From NCBI RefSeq assembly GCF_004784475.1, contig NZ_SRRT01000004.1:558001-622000 (forward strand): DNA of 64,000 nucleotides, given 5' to 3'. The notes under the pieces are model-generated. The model was not told the origin of the DNA. It did not search any database and worked only from the letters and a program-made list of their open reading frames with translations. Positions 33,133 to 43,884 of this stretch are shown one piece after another (within the stretch, counting starts at the first letter, position 1; every line of letters begins with the position of its first letter). The translations under genes were made by a program, and so were the position numbers. Source of the DNA: Streptomyces bauhiniae. GTDB taxonomy: Bacteria; Actinomycetota; Actinomycetes; Streptomycetales; Streptomycetaceae.

Positions 33133-34725
33133 CTACACGGCTCCCGCACCGGTCAGCGAACGCACCTCGGTCTCGGCGAACTTCGCCTCGTCCGGCACCT
33201 CGTCCGAGGTGACCGTCCCCAGCCAGCCCGCGAGGAAGCCGAGCGGGATCGAGACGATGCCCGGGTTCTGGAGCGGGAAGTACTGGAAGTCCACGCCGGG
33301 GAAGAGCGAGCCGGGGCTCCCCGACACCACGGGCGACAGCAGCACCAGGATCACTGCGGGGATCAGCCCGCCGTACACGGCCCAGACCGCACCGCGCGTG
33401 GTGAAGTTCCGCCAGAACAACGAGTACAGCAACGTCGGCAGATTCGCCGAGGCAGCCACCGCGAAGGCCAGCCCGACCAGGAACGCCACATTCAGGTTCC
33501 GGGCCAGCAGCCCCAGCGCGATCGCCACGACACCGATGGCGGCCGCCGCGATCCGCGCCACCGCCACCTCGCCGCGCGGCGTGGTCGGCCTGCGCCGCAG
33601 CGACGCGTACAGGTCATGGGCGACCGACGCCGAGGAGGCGAGGGTGATCCCGGCGACCACCGCGAGAATGGTGGCGAAGGCGACGGCGGCCACGACCGCG
33701 AACAGCACGGTGCCCCCGGTGGAGGAGGCACCGCCGCCCAGGTCGAGCGCCAGCAGCGGAATCGCGGTGTTCCCGGCCGCGTTGGACCGCCGCAGCGCGT
33801 CGGCGCCCACCACGGCGGTCGCCCCGAAGCCGAGGACGATCGTCATCAGGTAGAAGCTGCCGATCAGCCCGATCGACCACACCGTGGAACGCCGGGCCGC
33901 CCGCGCGGTCGGCACCGTGTAGAAGCGGGACAGGATGTGCGGCAGGCCCGCGGTGCCCAGTACCAGTGCCAGACCGAGGCTGATGAAGTCCATCCGCGCG
34001 GTCCAGTCACCGCCGTACTTGAGCCCCGGCGCCAGGAACGACGCCCCGTGCCCACTGCGCTCGGCCGCCGTCAGCAGCAACTGGTTGATGTCCCCGTGGA
34101 ACCGCACCAGGACCAGCACGGTCATCACGATCGTCCCGACCAGCATCAGGACGGCCTTCACGATCTGAATCCAGGTGGTCGCCCGCATCCCGCCCAGCGA
34201 CACATAGATCACCATGAGCGCGCCGACCCCGATGACCGTCCACGCCTGCGCGGCCCCGCCGGAGCCGCCGAGCAGCAGCGCCACCAGGCTTCCGGCGCCC
34301 ACCATCTGGGCGACCAGGTACATGACGGAGACGGTGACCGAGGCGGTGCCGGTGGCGATCCGCACCGGCCGCTCGGCCATCCGCGCGGCGACCACATCGG
34401 CGAGGGTGAACCGGCCGCAGTTACGCACCAGTTCGGCCGCGACGAACAGCACGACCAGCCAGGCCACGAGGAACCCGACGCCGTACAGCAGCCCGTCGTA
34501 GCCGTACAGCGCGATGAGCCCGGTCACCCCGAGGAAGGAGGCCGCCGAGAGATAGTCGCCGGAGATCGCGAACCCGTTCTCCAGCGGGGTGAAGAGCCGC
34601 CCACCGGCGTAGAACTCCTCCGCCGACCCGTGTCTGCGTCGGCTGACCCAGGTGGTGATGCCCAGGGTCACGGCCACGAACGCGCTGAACAGGACCAGCG
34701 CCAGCATCTGGTGGTGGCTGGTCAC
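33133..34725 (-). CDS. sodium:solute symporter (acetate/solute permease, ActP-like)
   Basis: A 530-residue SSS-family transporter with about 13 membrane helices. Family features include FAISGDYLSAASFLGVTGLIA near residue 52 and LPHILSRFYTVPTARAARRS near 255. Together with the DUF485 protein upstream it resembles the ActP-YjcH acetate uptake pair, though Mct-like monocarboxylate transport is possible. Its GTG overlaps the DUF485 stop (GTGA), giving coupled translation. It converges with the CitB-type regulator. Confidence 0.88.
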   Translation of the reverse strand: MTSHHQMLALVLFSAFVAVTLGITTWVSRRRHGSAEEFYAGGRLFTPLENGFAISGDYLSAASFLGVTGLIALYGYDGLLYGVGFLVAWLVVLFVAAELVRNCGRFTLADVVAARMAERPVRIATGTASVTVSVMYLVAQMVGAGSLVALLLGGSGGAAQAWTVIGVGALMVIYVSLGGMRATTWIQIVKAVLMLVGTIVMTVLVLVRFHGDINQLLLTAAERSGHGASFLAPGLKYGGDWTARMDFISLGLALVLGTAGLPHILSRFYTVPTARAARRSTVWSIGLIGSFYLMTIVLGFGATAVVGADALRRSNAAGNTAIPLLALDLGGGASSTGGTVLFAVVAAVAFATILAVVAGITLASSASVAHDLYASLRRRPTTPRGEVAVARIAAAAIGVVAIALGLLARNLNVAFLVGLAFAVAASANLPTLLYSLFWRNFTTRGAVWAVYGGLIPAVILVLLSPVVSGSPGSLFPGVDFQYFPLQNPGIVSIPLGFLAGWLGTVTSDEVPDEAKFAETEVRSLTGAGAV

Positions 34726-35201
34726 GAGGTGCCTCCCTGGACGCCACGGGTCAGCTCCTGGGTGTCCCAGCGCAGCTCCAACGCGGGCCGGTCGCGCCGC
34801 AGTCGCGCGTGCCGTGCGTAGGCCCAGGTGAGCAGGAAGGTGCTGGCGAACTGCCCCAGCCCGGCGAGCATCCCCACGTTCACCGCCCCTATGACGGGCC
34901 GCGCCATCAGTCCGGGCGCTGCCGTCGCGGTGACCACGTACCCCACGTACCAGACGAGGAAGGCGGCCGCTCCCGGCACCACGAACCTCCGGTACCGGCT
35001 GCGCACCTCCTGGAACGCCTCGCTCTGCTGCACCGCGAGATAGACGTCCCGCGCTCGAGCCTCCGCGATCTCCCGCTCGGCCTCACCACGCGGACGCGGT
35101 ACGGCCGCCGGCGCGGGCATCCCCACCCCGTCCAGCTCGCCCCAGCCGGCGGTCAGCGTGTCGTGCCAGGGGTCCTCTTGCCGCACGTCGCGGGAAGTCA
35201 C
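34722..35201 (-). CDS. DUF485 membrane protein, symporter partner
   Basis: A 159-residue protein with a hydrophilic N terminus and two membrane helices (about residues 88-108 and 122-145: FLVWYVGYVVTA and FASTFLLTWAYARHA). The DUF485 family is almost always encoded next to acetate/solute symporters. The GTG at 35201 is chosen because AGGAAG precedes it; the frame is open further up but without family similarity. Its stop overlaps the symporter start by 4 bases. Confidence 0.8.
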   Translation of the reverse strand: MTSRDVRQEDPWHDTLTAGWGELDGVGMPAPAAVPRPRGEAEREIAEARARDVYLAVQQSEAFQEVRSRYRRFVVPGAAAFLVWYVGYVVTATAAPGLMARPVIGAVNVGMLAGLGQFASTFLLTWAYARHARLRRDRPALELRWDTQELTRGVQGGTS

Positions 35202-35348
35202 GCTCTGCTCTTCCTGGTTGTCGGCCGAACTTCCGGGACCGTTCCCGGCACCGAAGTGTCGACCATTGCTTGACTGCATACCCAAGGATGGACAGATCGG
35301 GAAGATCCGCGACACACCTTCCCGTACCACTTCACCCCATCAGGTGAG

Positions 35349-36038
35349 TCACTCCGCCCTCGGCCGCACCATGCCCTTCCCATACGCGTAACGCACCGCC
35401 TGCGCACGGTCCTTGAGGCCCGTCTTGGCGAAGAGATTGTTGATGTGCGTCTTCACGGTCGCCGTGGAGACGTGCAACTTCCGGGCGATGTCCTGGTTGC
35501 TGAGCCCTTCGCCGATCAGCACCAGCACCTCGCTCTCGCGGGTGGTCAGCCCGTCGGGCGGCTCGGGCGGTGCCGCAGTCGTCCGCACCTCGGCCTGGGA
35601 CAGCTTCTCCAGCAGCCGGAGTTGGATGCCCGGCGCCAGCCCCGCCTCTCCCGACAGCACGTTCTGAACCGCGCGCACGATCTCCTCCCCGCCCGCGTCC
35701 TTGGTGAGGTATCCCCGCGCCCCGGCGCGCAACGCGGCGAACAACGACTCGTCGTCCGCGAACGTGGTCAGCACCACCACCTGCGTGCCCGGATACTCGC
35801 TCCGGATACGCCGAGTGGCCTCCACCCCATCGCAGCGGGGCATCCGCAGGTCCATCAGCACCACGTCCGGGGCCAGTTCGCCGACCAGGCGCACCGCCTC
35901 CTCGCCGTCCCCGGCCGCACCGACTACGTCGAGACCGGGCAAGAGCCCGAGCAGCATCACAATGCCTTCCCGCACCACGGTCTGATCGTCGGCGACCACC
36001 ACCCGCGCGGGCTTCCGCTCCCCCTCCGGCGCCGTCAT
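35349..36038 (-). CDS. NarL/LuxR-type response regulator
   Basis: A 229-residue regulator. The receiver has D17/D18 and phosphoacceptor D63 in VVLMDLRMPRCDG. The LuxR-type HTH (about 162-222) reads LTTRESEVLVLIGEGLSNQDIARKLHVSTATVKTHINNLFAKTG in sequence order. Its ATG overlaps the stop of the histidine kinase gene (ATGA). It is the last gene of a three-gene operon. Target unknown. Confidence 0.9.
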   Translation of the reverse strand: MTAPEGERKPARVVVADDQTVVREGIVMLLGLLPGLDVVGAAGDGEEAVRLVGELAPDVVLMDLRMPRCDGVEATRRIRSEYPGTQVVVLTTFADDESLFAALRAGARGYLTKDAGGEEIVRAVQNVLSGEAGLAPGIQLRLLEKLSQAEVRTTAAPPEPPDGLTTRESEVLVLIGEGLSNQDIARKLHVSTATVKTHINNLFAKTGLKDRAQAVRYAYGKGMVRPRAE

Positions 36039-37186
36039 ACCGGCACCTTCAACGTCACCACGAACCCCTCCTCGTCCGGCCCCGCGTCCAGCGAGCCGCC
36101 CAGCAGTTCGGCGCGCTCCCGCATGCCCAGCAGACCGTACCCGCCGCCGGACGCGGCCAGTTCGCCCGGACGACCGCCCTTGTCCCGCACATCGAGGGTC
36201 ACTTGATGCGCGCTGTAGTCGAGCCGGACCCGCACCTTGGCGCCCTGGGCGTGCTTGCGGACGTTCGTCATCGCCTCCTGCGCCACCCGGCGCACCGCCT
36301 GCGACGCCTCGGCCGGCAGCGCCCTGCGCTCACCCGTGACGGTGACCTCGCCCCCGTCCGTCACGCTGACGAGATCCGTCAGGAACTCCTCCAGCGGGGT
36401 CAGTTCACCCCTGAGCGCCGACAGCGCCTGGCGGGTCTCGGCGAGCCCGTCACGGGCCATCCCCCGCGCGGCCACCACCCGCTCCAGCACCTGCTCACGG
36501 CTCGCGTCGCGCTCCAGCAGCAGCCGGGCCGCCTCCAGGTGCACCATCTGCGCCGAGAGGCTGTGGGCCAGCACGTCGTGGATCTCCCGCGCTATCCGCG
36601 CCCGCTCGCTCAGCGCGGCCGACTCCGCCTCCGCCTCCCGCGCGGCCCGCTCCTGGGCGAGGAGCCGCTGCGCGTTGCCCCGCGCCTCCGAGTCCAGCCG
36701 CGCGACGTAGCCGGCCAGCGCCAGCCCGGCCACGGTGGAGGCGGTGGTGAGCCATACGTCCTTGTTGAAGACCGCGAAGGAGGCGAGGGCGACCGAGGTC
36801 ACGGGTACCGCCGCCGCGAGGGGCAGCCGCTCCAGGGCGAGGATGCCGCAGCCGCACCAGAGCACCAGGGCGGGGCCTCCGAAACCTGTCACCTGGGCGG
36901 CGACCGCCAGGGCCAGGAGCACGGCGACGAGCGCCAGGGACGGCAGCAGCCGGTGGGCGTAGGTGGCGCGGAAGTAGCCCCACGCCGCACCGGAAGCCAG
37001 CAGCACGCCTGCCACGGCGGCGGCCTCTCCCCACAGGGGGATGTCGTCCTGTCTGAGGGCCGCCCACAGCAGCAGCCCGAGCAGCACCACCCTGATGGCC
37101 CGGCCCAGCAGACGCCGGGGGCGGCTGACGCCCTCCTTGCTGAGCGCCTCGCGTGAGGGCCAGCGGGTCCAGGAGTTCTCGTTCAC
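36035..37186 (-). CDS. HisKA_3-family sensor histidine kinase
   Basis: A 383-residue kinase with about five hydrophobic segments in residues 28-165, a short linker coiled coil (about 165-195), and the dimerisation box ARIAREIHDVLAHSLSAQMVHL with phosphoacceptor H203. The HATPase has RVAQEAMTNVRKHA near 290 and GYGLLGMRERAELLGG near 348. No extracellular sensor domain is apparent, so the stimulus probably acts in or at the membrane. Its GTG overlaps the stop of the upstream membrane-protein gene (GTGA). Confidence 0.9.
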   Translation of the reverse strand: MNENSWTRWPSREALSKEGVSRPRRLLGRAIRVVLLGLLLWAALRQDDIPLWGEAAAVAGVLLASGAAWGYFRATYAHRLLPSLALVAVLLALAVAAQVTGFGGPALVLWCGCGILALERLPLAAAVPVTSVALASFAVFNKDVWLTTASTVAGLALAGYVARLDSEARGNAQRLLAQERAAREAEAESAALSERARIAREIHDVLAHSLSAQMVHLEAARLLLERDASREQVLERVVAARGMARDGLAETRQALSALRGELTPLEEFLTDLVSVTDGGEVTVTGERRALPAEASQAVRRVAQEAMTNVRKHAQGAKVRVRLDYSAHQVTLDVRDKGGRPGELAASGGGYGLLGMRERAELLGGSLDAGPDEEGFVVTLKVPV

Positions 37187-37731
37187 ACCCGCTCCTTCCA
37201 GGCCGGCCGTGCCACCGGGGCCGCCGGTGCCGACGGCGTTCCGTCACCGTACGTCGGGGCCGGGGCGGGCGAGGAGGTCAGCAGTTGTGCCCGCGAGGCG
37301 GTGATGCCGCCGCGGACCAACAGGGTGGCGGCGAGGCCCAGCATCAGGGCGGCACTGTCCTGCCGGACCCCGAGGACGTACCCGAGGCCGTAGAGGCCGC
37401 CGCGCAGGACGATCCCCCCGGCCCACACGGCCGCGCTGGCCTTCGTGCTGCGGCTCCACACGACCCCGTCTGCGGCCCTCCAGATCCGGGTGGTCCAGGC
37501 CCAGCCGGCTCCGGTGACGACCCCGACGGCCACTTCGGCGACGAGCAGTCCGAGTGACTCGATGCGGTGGTGGGAGTCCACTATGCCGGGCCCGCGCAGC
37601 GCCATCACCGCGAGAATCGCGGGCGCCAGCCACCAGCGCCGCTCGGCGTCGATGGCATGGGTGCGGAACTGCCTGACGATCACCAGCACGGCGACGGCCA
37701 CGATCACCAACGCGTCGACGAACCCGGACAT
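37183..37731 (-). CDS. small membrane protein (DUF1453-like), kinase operon leader
   Basis: A 182-residue protein with about five hydrophobic stretches (e.g. ALVIVAVAVLVIVRQF at residues 7-22). The pattern resembles CcdC/DUF1453 proteins. The C-terminal 30 residues are proline/alanine-rich and cytoplasmic. It overlaps the kinase gene by 4 bases, so it may be a sensory or regulatory partner. Function not known. Confidence 0.7.
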   Translation of the reverse strand: MSGFVDALVIVAVAVLVIVRQFRTHAIDAERRWWLAPAILAVMALRGPGIVDSHHRIESLGLLVAEVAVGVVTGAGWAWTTRIWRAADGVVWSRSTKASAAVWAGGIVLRGGLYGLGYVLGVRQDSAALMLGLAATLLVRGGITASRAQLLTSSPAPAPTYGDGTPSAPAAPVARPAWKERV

Positions 37732-37960
37732 GCGAGCCTCCGTGTACGAGAGGGGCTGTCGGAGGCGGTCGCTCCCGACACCCTCGAAACTACGGAAATC
37801 CGCAGGCCACGGGATCGGAGCGGGGGTGGATCACGGGTGGATCTCTACACGGCGGACTTCTCCACCCACGGGTGGAGAGATCTTGGGGGAAACCCTGAGC
37901 CGGACCGGACGGGACAGGGGCGGACGGGACAGGGGCGCGGCCACCGGCAGAGGTACAGCA
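37732..37960. other. non-coding stretch with hairpin and 15-bp tandem repeat
   Basis: No gene. It holds the promoter side of the kinase operon. A palindrome, TCTCCACCC-ac-GGGTGGAGA, lies around 37858-37878 and a perfect tandem repeat CGGACGGGACAGGGG occupies 37906-37920 and 37921-37935. Neither is recognised. Confidence 0.45.
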
Positions 37961-37997
37961 ACAAAAACGGGAGCACCGGCCAAGGCCAGTACTCCCG
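37961..37997 (-). terminator. rho-independent terminator of parE
   Basis: On the minus strand CGGGAGTACTGGCC-TT-GGCCGGTGCTCCCG forms a 14-bp stem with two G-U pairs, directly followed by TTTTTGTTGC. It begins 39 bases after the parE stop and is one of the few U-tract terminators here. Confidence 0.9.
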
Positions 37998-38036
37998 TCC
38001 TCCCGCCCGCACCCGGTCAAAGCCGAGTGCCCACGG

Positions 38037-40160
38037 CTACGCGTCGATCCGCGACCGGTCCAGCGTCGCCGCCGAGCTGGAGATGAACTCCTTGCGCGGC
38101 GCCACGTCGTTGCCCATCAGCAGATCGAAGACCTGCTCGGCGGCTTCGAGGTCCGCGAGGTTGATCCGGCGCAGGGTGCGGTGGCGCGGGTCCATCGTGG
38201 TCTCGGCGAGCTGGTCGGCGTCCATCTCACCGAGGCCCTTGTAGCGCTGGATGGAGTCCTTGTACCGGACGCCCTTGCGCTGGAACTCCATGAGCGTGTC
38301 CCGCAGCTCGCGGTCGGAGTACGTGTAGACGTACTTGTCCTGGCCCTTCTTCGGCTGGATCAGCTCGATGCGGTGCAGCGGGGGAACCGCGGCGAAGACC
38401 CGGCCCGCCTCGACCATGGGCCGCATGTAGCGCTGGAAGAGCGTGAGCAGCAGGCAGCGGATGTGGGAGCCGTCCACGTCGGCGTCCGTCATCATGATGA
38501 TCTTGCCGTAGCGGGCGGCGTCGATGTCGAAGGTGCGGCCCGAGCCCGCTCCTATGACCTGGATGATCGCGCCGCACTCGGCGTTCTTGAGCATGTCGGT
38601 CACGGACGAGCGCTGCACGTTGAGGATCTTGCCCCGGATGGGCAGCAGCGCCTGGAACTCGGAGTTGCGGGCCAGCTTGGCCGTACCGAGCGCGGAGTCG
38701 CCCTCGACGATGAACAGCTCACTGCGGTCGACGTCGTCGCTGCGGCAGTCCGCGAGCTTGGCGGGCAGGGACGAGGACTCCAGGGCGGTCTTGCGGCGCT
38801 GGGCGTCCTTGTGCTGGCGGGCGGCCACCCGGGTGCGAGCGGCGGCGACGACCTTCTCCATGACCGTGCGGGCCTGTGCGGCGTCGTCGCGCTTGGTGGA
38901 GGTGAGGAACGCCTTGAGTTCCCGGGCGATCACGGTGGAGACGATGCGGCGGGCCGCCGAGGTGCCGAGGACCTCCTTGGTCTGGCCCTCGAACTGCGGC
39001 TCGGCCAGGCGGACGGTGACGACCGCCGTCAGGCCCTCCAGCGCGTCGTCCTTGACCACGTCGTCCTCGGCGACGCGCAGCATCTTCTTGGCGCGCAGCA
39101 CCTCGTTCATCGTCTTGGTGACCGCCTGCTCGAAGCCGGCCACGTGGGTGCCGCCCTTGGGGGTGGCGATGATGTTGACGAAGGACTTCAGGTTGGTGTC
39201 GTAGCCCGTGCCCCAGCGCAGCGCCACGTCGACACCCAGCTCGCGGGTGACCTCGGTGGGCGTCATCTGGCCGTGGTCGTCGAGGACCGGCACGGTCTCC
39301 TTGAAGGTGCCCTGGCCCGAGAAGCGGAGCGTGTCGCAGACCGGCTTGTCGGTGGCCAGGTACTCGCAGAACTCGCTGATGCCGCCGTCGAAGCGGAAGG
39401 ACTCCTCGCCCTTGCTGCCACCGTCACCGAGGCCCATCTCGTCGCGCACGACGATGGTCAGGCCCGGTACCAGGAAGGCGGTCTGGCGCGCCCGCTGGTG
39501 CAGGTTGTCCAGGGAGAGCTTGGCGTCCTTGAGGAAGATTTGCCGGTCGGCCCAGTAGCGCACGCGCGTACCGGTGCGGTTCTTCGGGATCTTCTTGGTC
39601 TTGGTGAGGCCGGTCCCGGCCTCGAACTTGGCCTCGGCGCCGCCCCGCGCGAAGGCGCCCGGAACACCGCGGCGGAAGCTGATGGCGTGGGTGCTGCCGC
39701 TCCGGTCCACCTCGACGTCGAGCCGGGCGGAGAGCGCGTTCACCACGGAGGCGCCGACGCCGTGCAGGCCGCCGGAGGCCGCGTAGGAGCCGCCGCCGAA
39801 CTTTCCGCCCGCGTGCAGCTTGGTCATGACGACCTCGACGCCGGACAGACCGGTCTTGGGCTCGACGTCCACGGGGATGCCGCGGCCGTTGTCCCGGACC
39901 TCGACGGAGCCGTCGTCGTGGAGGATCACCTCGATGCGGTCGCAGTAACCGCCGAGGGCCTCGTCCACGGAGTTGTCGATGATCTCCCAGAGGCAGTGCA
40001 TCAGGCCGCGGCTGTCGGTCGAGCCGATGTACATGCCCGGACGCTTGCGCACGGCTTCGAGGCCCTCGAGGACGAGGAGGTGCCGCGCGGTGTAGTTGGA
40101 GCCGTCCCGGTCTGCTCCTGCCAGCAGCGCAGTGGACGGCACGGACGTATCGGCGGTCAC
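38037..40160 (-). CDS. parE: DNA topoisomerase IV subunit B (second GyrB-like protein)
   Basis: A 707-residue ATPase subunit of topoisomerase IV. The GHKL ATPase domain has IIDNSVDEALGGYC near residue 60, VRDNGRGIPVD near 90 and GGLHGVGASVVNALS near 130. The TOPRIM domain carries EGDSALG near 485 and MMTDADVDGSHIR near 550. No GyrB-specific insert is seen. It should act with ParC encoded at 20495-22948. A GTG preceded by AGGAGCGAACCGC is the start. It is followed by a strong terminator. Confidence 0.92.
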   Translation of the reverse strand: MTADTSVPSTALLAGADRDGSNYTARHLLVLEGLEAVRKRPGMYIGSTDSRGLMHCLWEIIDNSVDEALGGYCDRIEVILHDDGSVEVRDNGRGIPVDVEPKTGLSGVEVVMTKLHAGGKFGGGSYAASGGLHGVGASVVNALSARLDVEVDRSGSTHAISFRRGVPGAFARGGAEAKFEAGTGLTKTKKIPKNRTGTRVRYWADRQIFLKDAKLSLDNLHQRARQTAFLVPGLTIVVRDEMGLGDGGSKGEESFRFDGGISEFCEYLATDKPVCDTLRFSGQGTFKETVPVLDDHGQMTPTEVTRELGVDVALRWGTGYDTNLKSFVNIIATPKGGTHVAGFEQAVTKTMNEVLRAKKMLRVAEDDVVKDDALEGLTAVVTVRLAEPQFEGQTKEVLGTSAARRIVSTVIARELKAFLTSTKRDDAAQARTVMEKVVAAARTRVAARQHKDAQRRKTALESSSLPAKLADCRSDDVDRSELFIVEGDSALGTAKLARNSEFQALLPIRGKILNVQRSSVTDMLKNAECGAIIQVIGAGSGRTFDIDAARYGKIIMMTDADVDGSHIRCLLLTLFQRYMRPMVEAGRVFAAVPPLHRIELIQPKKGQDKYVYTYSDRELRDTLMEFQRKGVRYKDSIQRYKGLGEMDADQLAETTMDPRHRTLRRINLADLEAAEQVFDLLMGNDVAPRKEFISSSAATLDRSRIDA

Positions 40161-40599
40161 GCGGTTCGCTCCTCGCTGAATTTCAGATGGGCCCCTGGTG
40201 GGTACGGGGCCGGCTTCGGTCGCCGCTCAGAGGGTACCGATGCCTGGTAGAGCCGGTGTAACGCCACCCTCGGCGGGGAACTCAGACTAGCCGAGGGTCG
40301 TACGGACGTTCGATCCCTCGATGGAGTGAAGCACACATCACGTTCCCTTCGAGGCATGAACCATTTAGGCTCCGGGCACGTCCTCATCAACAACCGGCAA
40401 CCCAGCCGGGAGGACCGACCCCCAAGAACGCGCGAACCCGTACGCACCAGACCACGCACTACGGCACATTCGCCGCCAACCGGCAACACCCAGCCATCCC
40501 GAAAGAAATTTTCGACGGAAAGCCACGAGCGGGAACGAATTCGGCCTGGTTGGATGTTGACCCTGGTACGACAGCTCGTCGAGCTAGAGAAGAGGCGAC
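40161..40599. other. divergent intergenic region upstream of parE
   Basis: 439 bases with no gene supported; it must contain the parE promoter leftward and the promoter of the small DUF7455 gene rightward. TTGACC at 40558-40563 and a TAGTCT on the minus strand near 40288 are candidate elements, both weak. Confidence 0.4.
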
Positions 40600-40830
40600 G
40601 TGACTACTGTTCTGACCCCCGCGAGCCCGCTGACGGCCGCCGATCGCTGCGACCGCTGCGGCGCCCAGGCATACCTGCGCGTCGTCCTGCTGAGCGGCGG
40701 AGAACTGCTCTTCTGCGCCCACCACGGGCGCAAGTTCGAGCCGGAACTCAAGAAGATCGCCGCTGAGATACAGGACGAGACGGAGCGGCTCACGTCCGTT
40801 CCCGGCACCTCTGCCACCGAAGAGCGCTGA
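40600..40830 (+). CDS. DUF7455 small zinc-ribbon-like protein
   Basis: A 76-residue protein conserved in streptomycetes between parE and hrdB. CDRCGAQAYLRVVL near residue 17 and LLFCAHHGRKFEPEL near 37 form CxxC...CxxH, a likely zinc site. The C-terminal part is helical and acidic. The GTG follows AGAAGAGGCGAC. Function unknown to me; its size and motif suggest a nucleic-acid or protein adaptor. Confidence 0.8.
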   Translation: MTTVLTPASPLTAADRCDRCGAQAYLRVVLLSGGELLFCAHHGRKFEPELKKIAAEIQDETERLTSVPGTSATEER

Positions 40831-40872
40831 ATCTCGCACCCACCCGACGAGCCAGCCCCGGCATAGGCCGGT

Positions 40873-40912
40873 GAACGGGCGGCTGCTTCCCCAGGGGAGC
40901 GGCCGCCCGTTC
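40873..40912. terminator. bidirectional hairpin after DUF7455 and protease genes
   Basis: GAACGGGCGGC and GCCGCCCGTTC form a perfect 11-bp stem with inner CCCC/GGGG pairing, between two convergent stops. Confidence 0.8.
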
Positions 40913-40941
40913 TCGTACCCGGAAGGGCACCCCAGGCGCTC

Positions 40942-41803
40942 TCAGGAGCGCTTGGGGGCCTTCTCGGCCCCGTCCTCGGCCGGCTCCAGCGTGCGCACCA
41001 CCTCGGACACCCGCGTGTAGACGCCCGGACTGCCCGCCTGCCCGCAGCCACTCCCCCAGGACACCAGCCCGATCAGCCGTCCCCCGGCGACCAGCGGGCC
41101 GCCGCTGTCGCCCTGGCAGGCGTCCGGCCCGCCGGCGGCCTCTCCCGCGCAGAGCATGGAGGCGGCGCGGTAGGTGCCGTCCCGGCCGCCCGGATAGGCG
41201 CGGGCGCACAGGTCGTCGGCCAGCACATGCACGCGCGCGGCGCGCAGCCGGTTCGTGTAGGCGCCGCCGCCGCTGGTGTCGCCCCAGCCCGAGACCAGGG
41301 CTTCCGTGCCGGCCGCGTACGCCGGGCCACCGGCCGCCGCCATGGGTACGACGGCGCTCTGCGGCACGGGGTCGGCGAGGGTGAGGACGGCGTAGTCGCC
41401 GGCATTGGTGGCCGGGTCGTACTCCGGGTTCACCTTGATGTCCCGTACGGCCGTCTCCTGGCCCGTCGGTGGCGAGCAGGTCGGTGCGGCCCGCGATGAC
41501 CTTGAAGTCGCGCACCCGGTTCGGGGGCGTGCCCAGGACGTCGTCGGCGACGCAGTGGGCGGCGGTGAGGACGGTGGTCGGCGCGATCGCCACCCCGCCG
41601 CAGAACTGGCCCGCGCGACTACCCCCGAACCGGTCACGGCTGGAGAGCGCCACCGTCCACGGGGCCTGGGAGACATCTATCGGGAACCCGCCGACCACGA
41701 CACTGTCGGCCACGGCCGGAGCCGCGCCGATCAGGGGTATCGCGGTCAGCGTGGCCGCCAGGGAGAGCGGCCGGATCAGCCCCCGGACAACAGAACGACG
41801 CAT
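40942..41803 (-). pseudogene. trypsin-like S1 family secreted serine protease, frameshifted
   Basis: The encoded protein would be a streptogrisin/trypsin-like protease: signal peptide (about 1-32), VVGGFPIDVSQAPWTVAL, LTAAHC with the catalytic histidine, DYAVLTLADP with the aspartate and CQGDSGGPLV with the serine. The first part (from 41803) and the rest lie in different frames. A run GGGC at 41461-41464 has one base too many: removing it turns ATDGPGDGR into ATDGQETAVR and joins the halves. The gene as given would make a truncated, inactive product. A sequencing error or a genuine recent mutation are both possible. Confidence 0.8.
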
Positions 41804-41870
41804 GCGGACTCCTCACTCAGGGTGGTTCTGGAACACCCAGAGTCATCCAGCACGCGGTGGCCCGCAGCAC

Positions 41871-41905
41871 GAAGGCCCGGCCCCCACGAGGGGAGCCGGG
41901 CCTTC
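41871..41905 (-). terminator. hrdB terminator hairpin
   Basis: GAAGGCCCGGC and GCCGGGCCTTC form a perfect 11-bp stem with inner CCCC/GGGG pairing, 21 bases after the hrdB stop. Confidence 0.85.
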
Positions 41906-41925
41906 GGTGTTCGAACGGAGTCGAC

Positions 41926-43452
<1,527 letters not shown>

Positions 43453-43564
43453 GAACAACCTCTCGGAACGTTGGAAAGCGGCTTCCGGCACCGTCCGTCA
43501 TGGACAGGAGCCGACCACCGGCCTGGGGATGGGCCGACGGCGCGGGCGGGGCCGGGAAGAGACA

Positions 43565-43592
43565 CAGCGCCTGGCACGGCGTCCGTATTCCC
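43565..43592 (-). promoter_or_regulatory. SigR-type promoter candidate of hrdB (p2)
   Basis: On the minus strand GGGAAT is followed after 18 bases by GCTG, close to the SigR consensus GGGAAT-N18-GTTG, 113-140 bases upstream of the hrdB start. In S. coelicolor, hrdB p2 is SigR-dependent, linking the housekeeping sigma factor to thiol-oxidative stress. Confidence 0.6.
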
Positions 43593-43671
43593 TTCGCGGC
43601 TGTTCACCTCTTAGGTCATCGCGCTGTTTCCGGGAGCGTTACGCCCAATCCGCGTGGCCCGAGTCACACCC

Positions 43672-43701
43672 TGCCTACAGCCAAATGCGATCAGATGTGA
43701 A
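43672..43701 (-). promoter_or_regulatory. vegetative promoter candidate of hrdB (p1)
   Basis: TTCACA, 18 bases, TAGGCA on the minus strand resemble Streptomyces -35 and -10 elements, about 220-250 bases upstream of the hrdB start. Candidate by eye only. Confidence 0.4.
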
Positions 43702-43884
43702 CGAAGCGGTCCGCTGCCGATTTCTGTCTTGATCACTTCGCCGGTCCGGACGGCCTGTCGTACCGCCGGACTCGGCCGGAATCCAGGGAGTCCGGCCGAG
43801 TCCGGCGACGGCGGGACCCGGTCGCGGTACCGCCATCTCGATCACTGTTGCGCGCCACGAGCGGGCGCGCCGTCCGCTTCCCCG

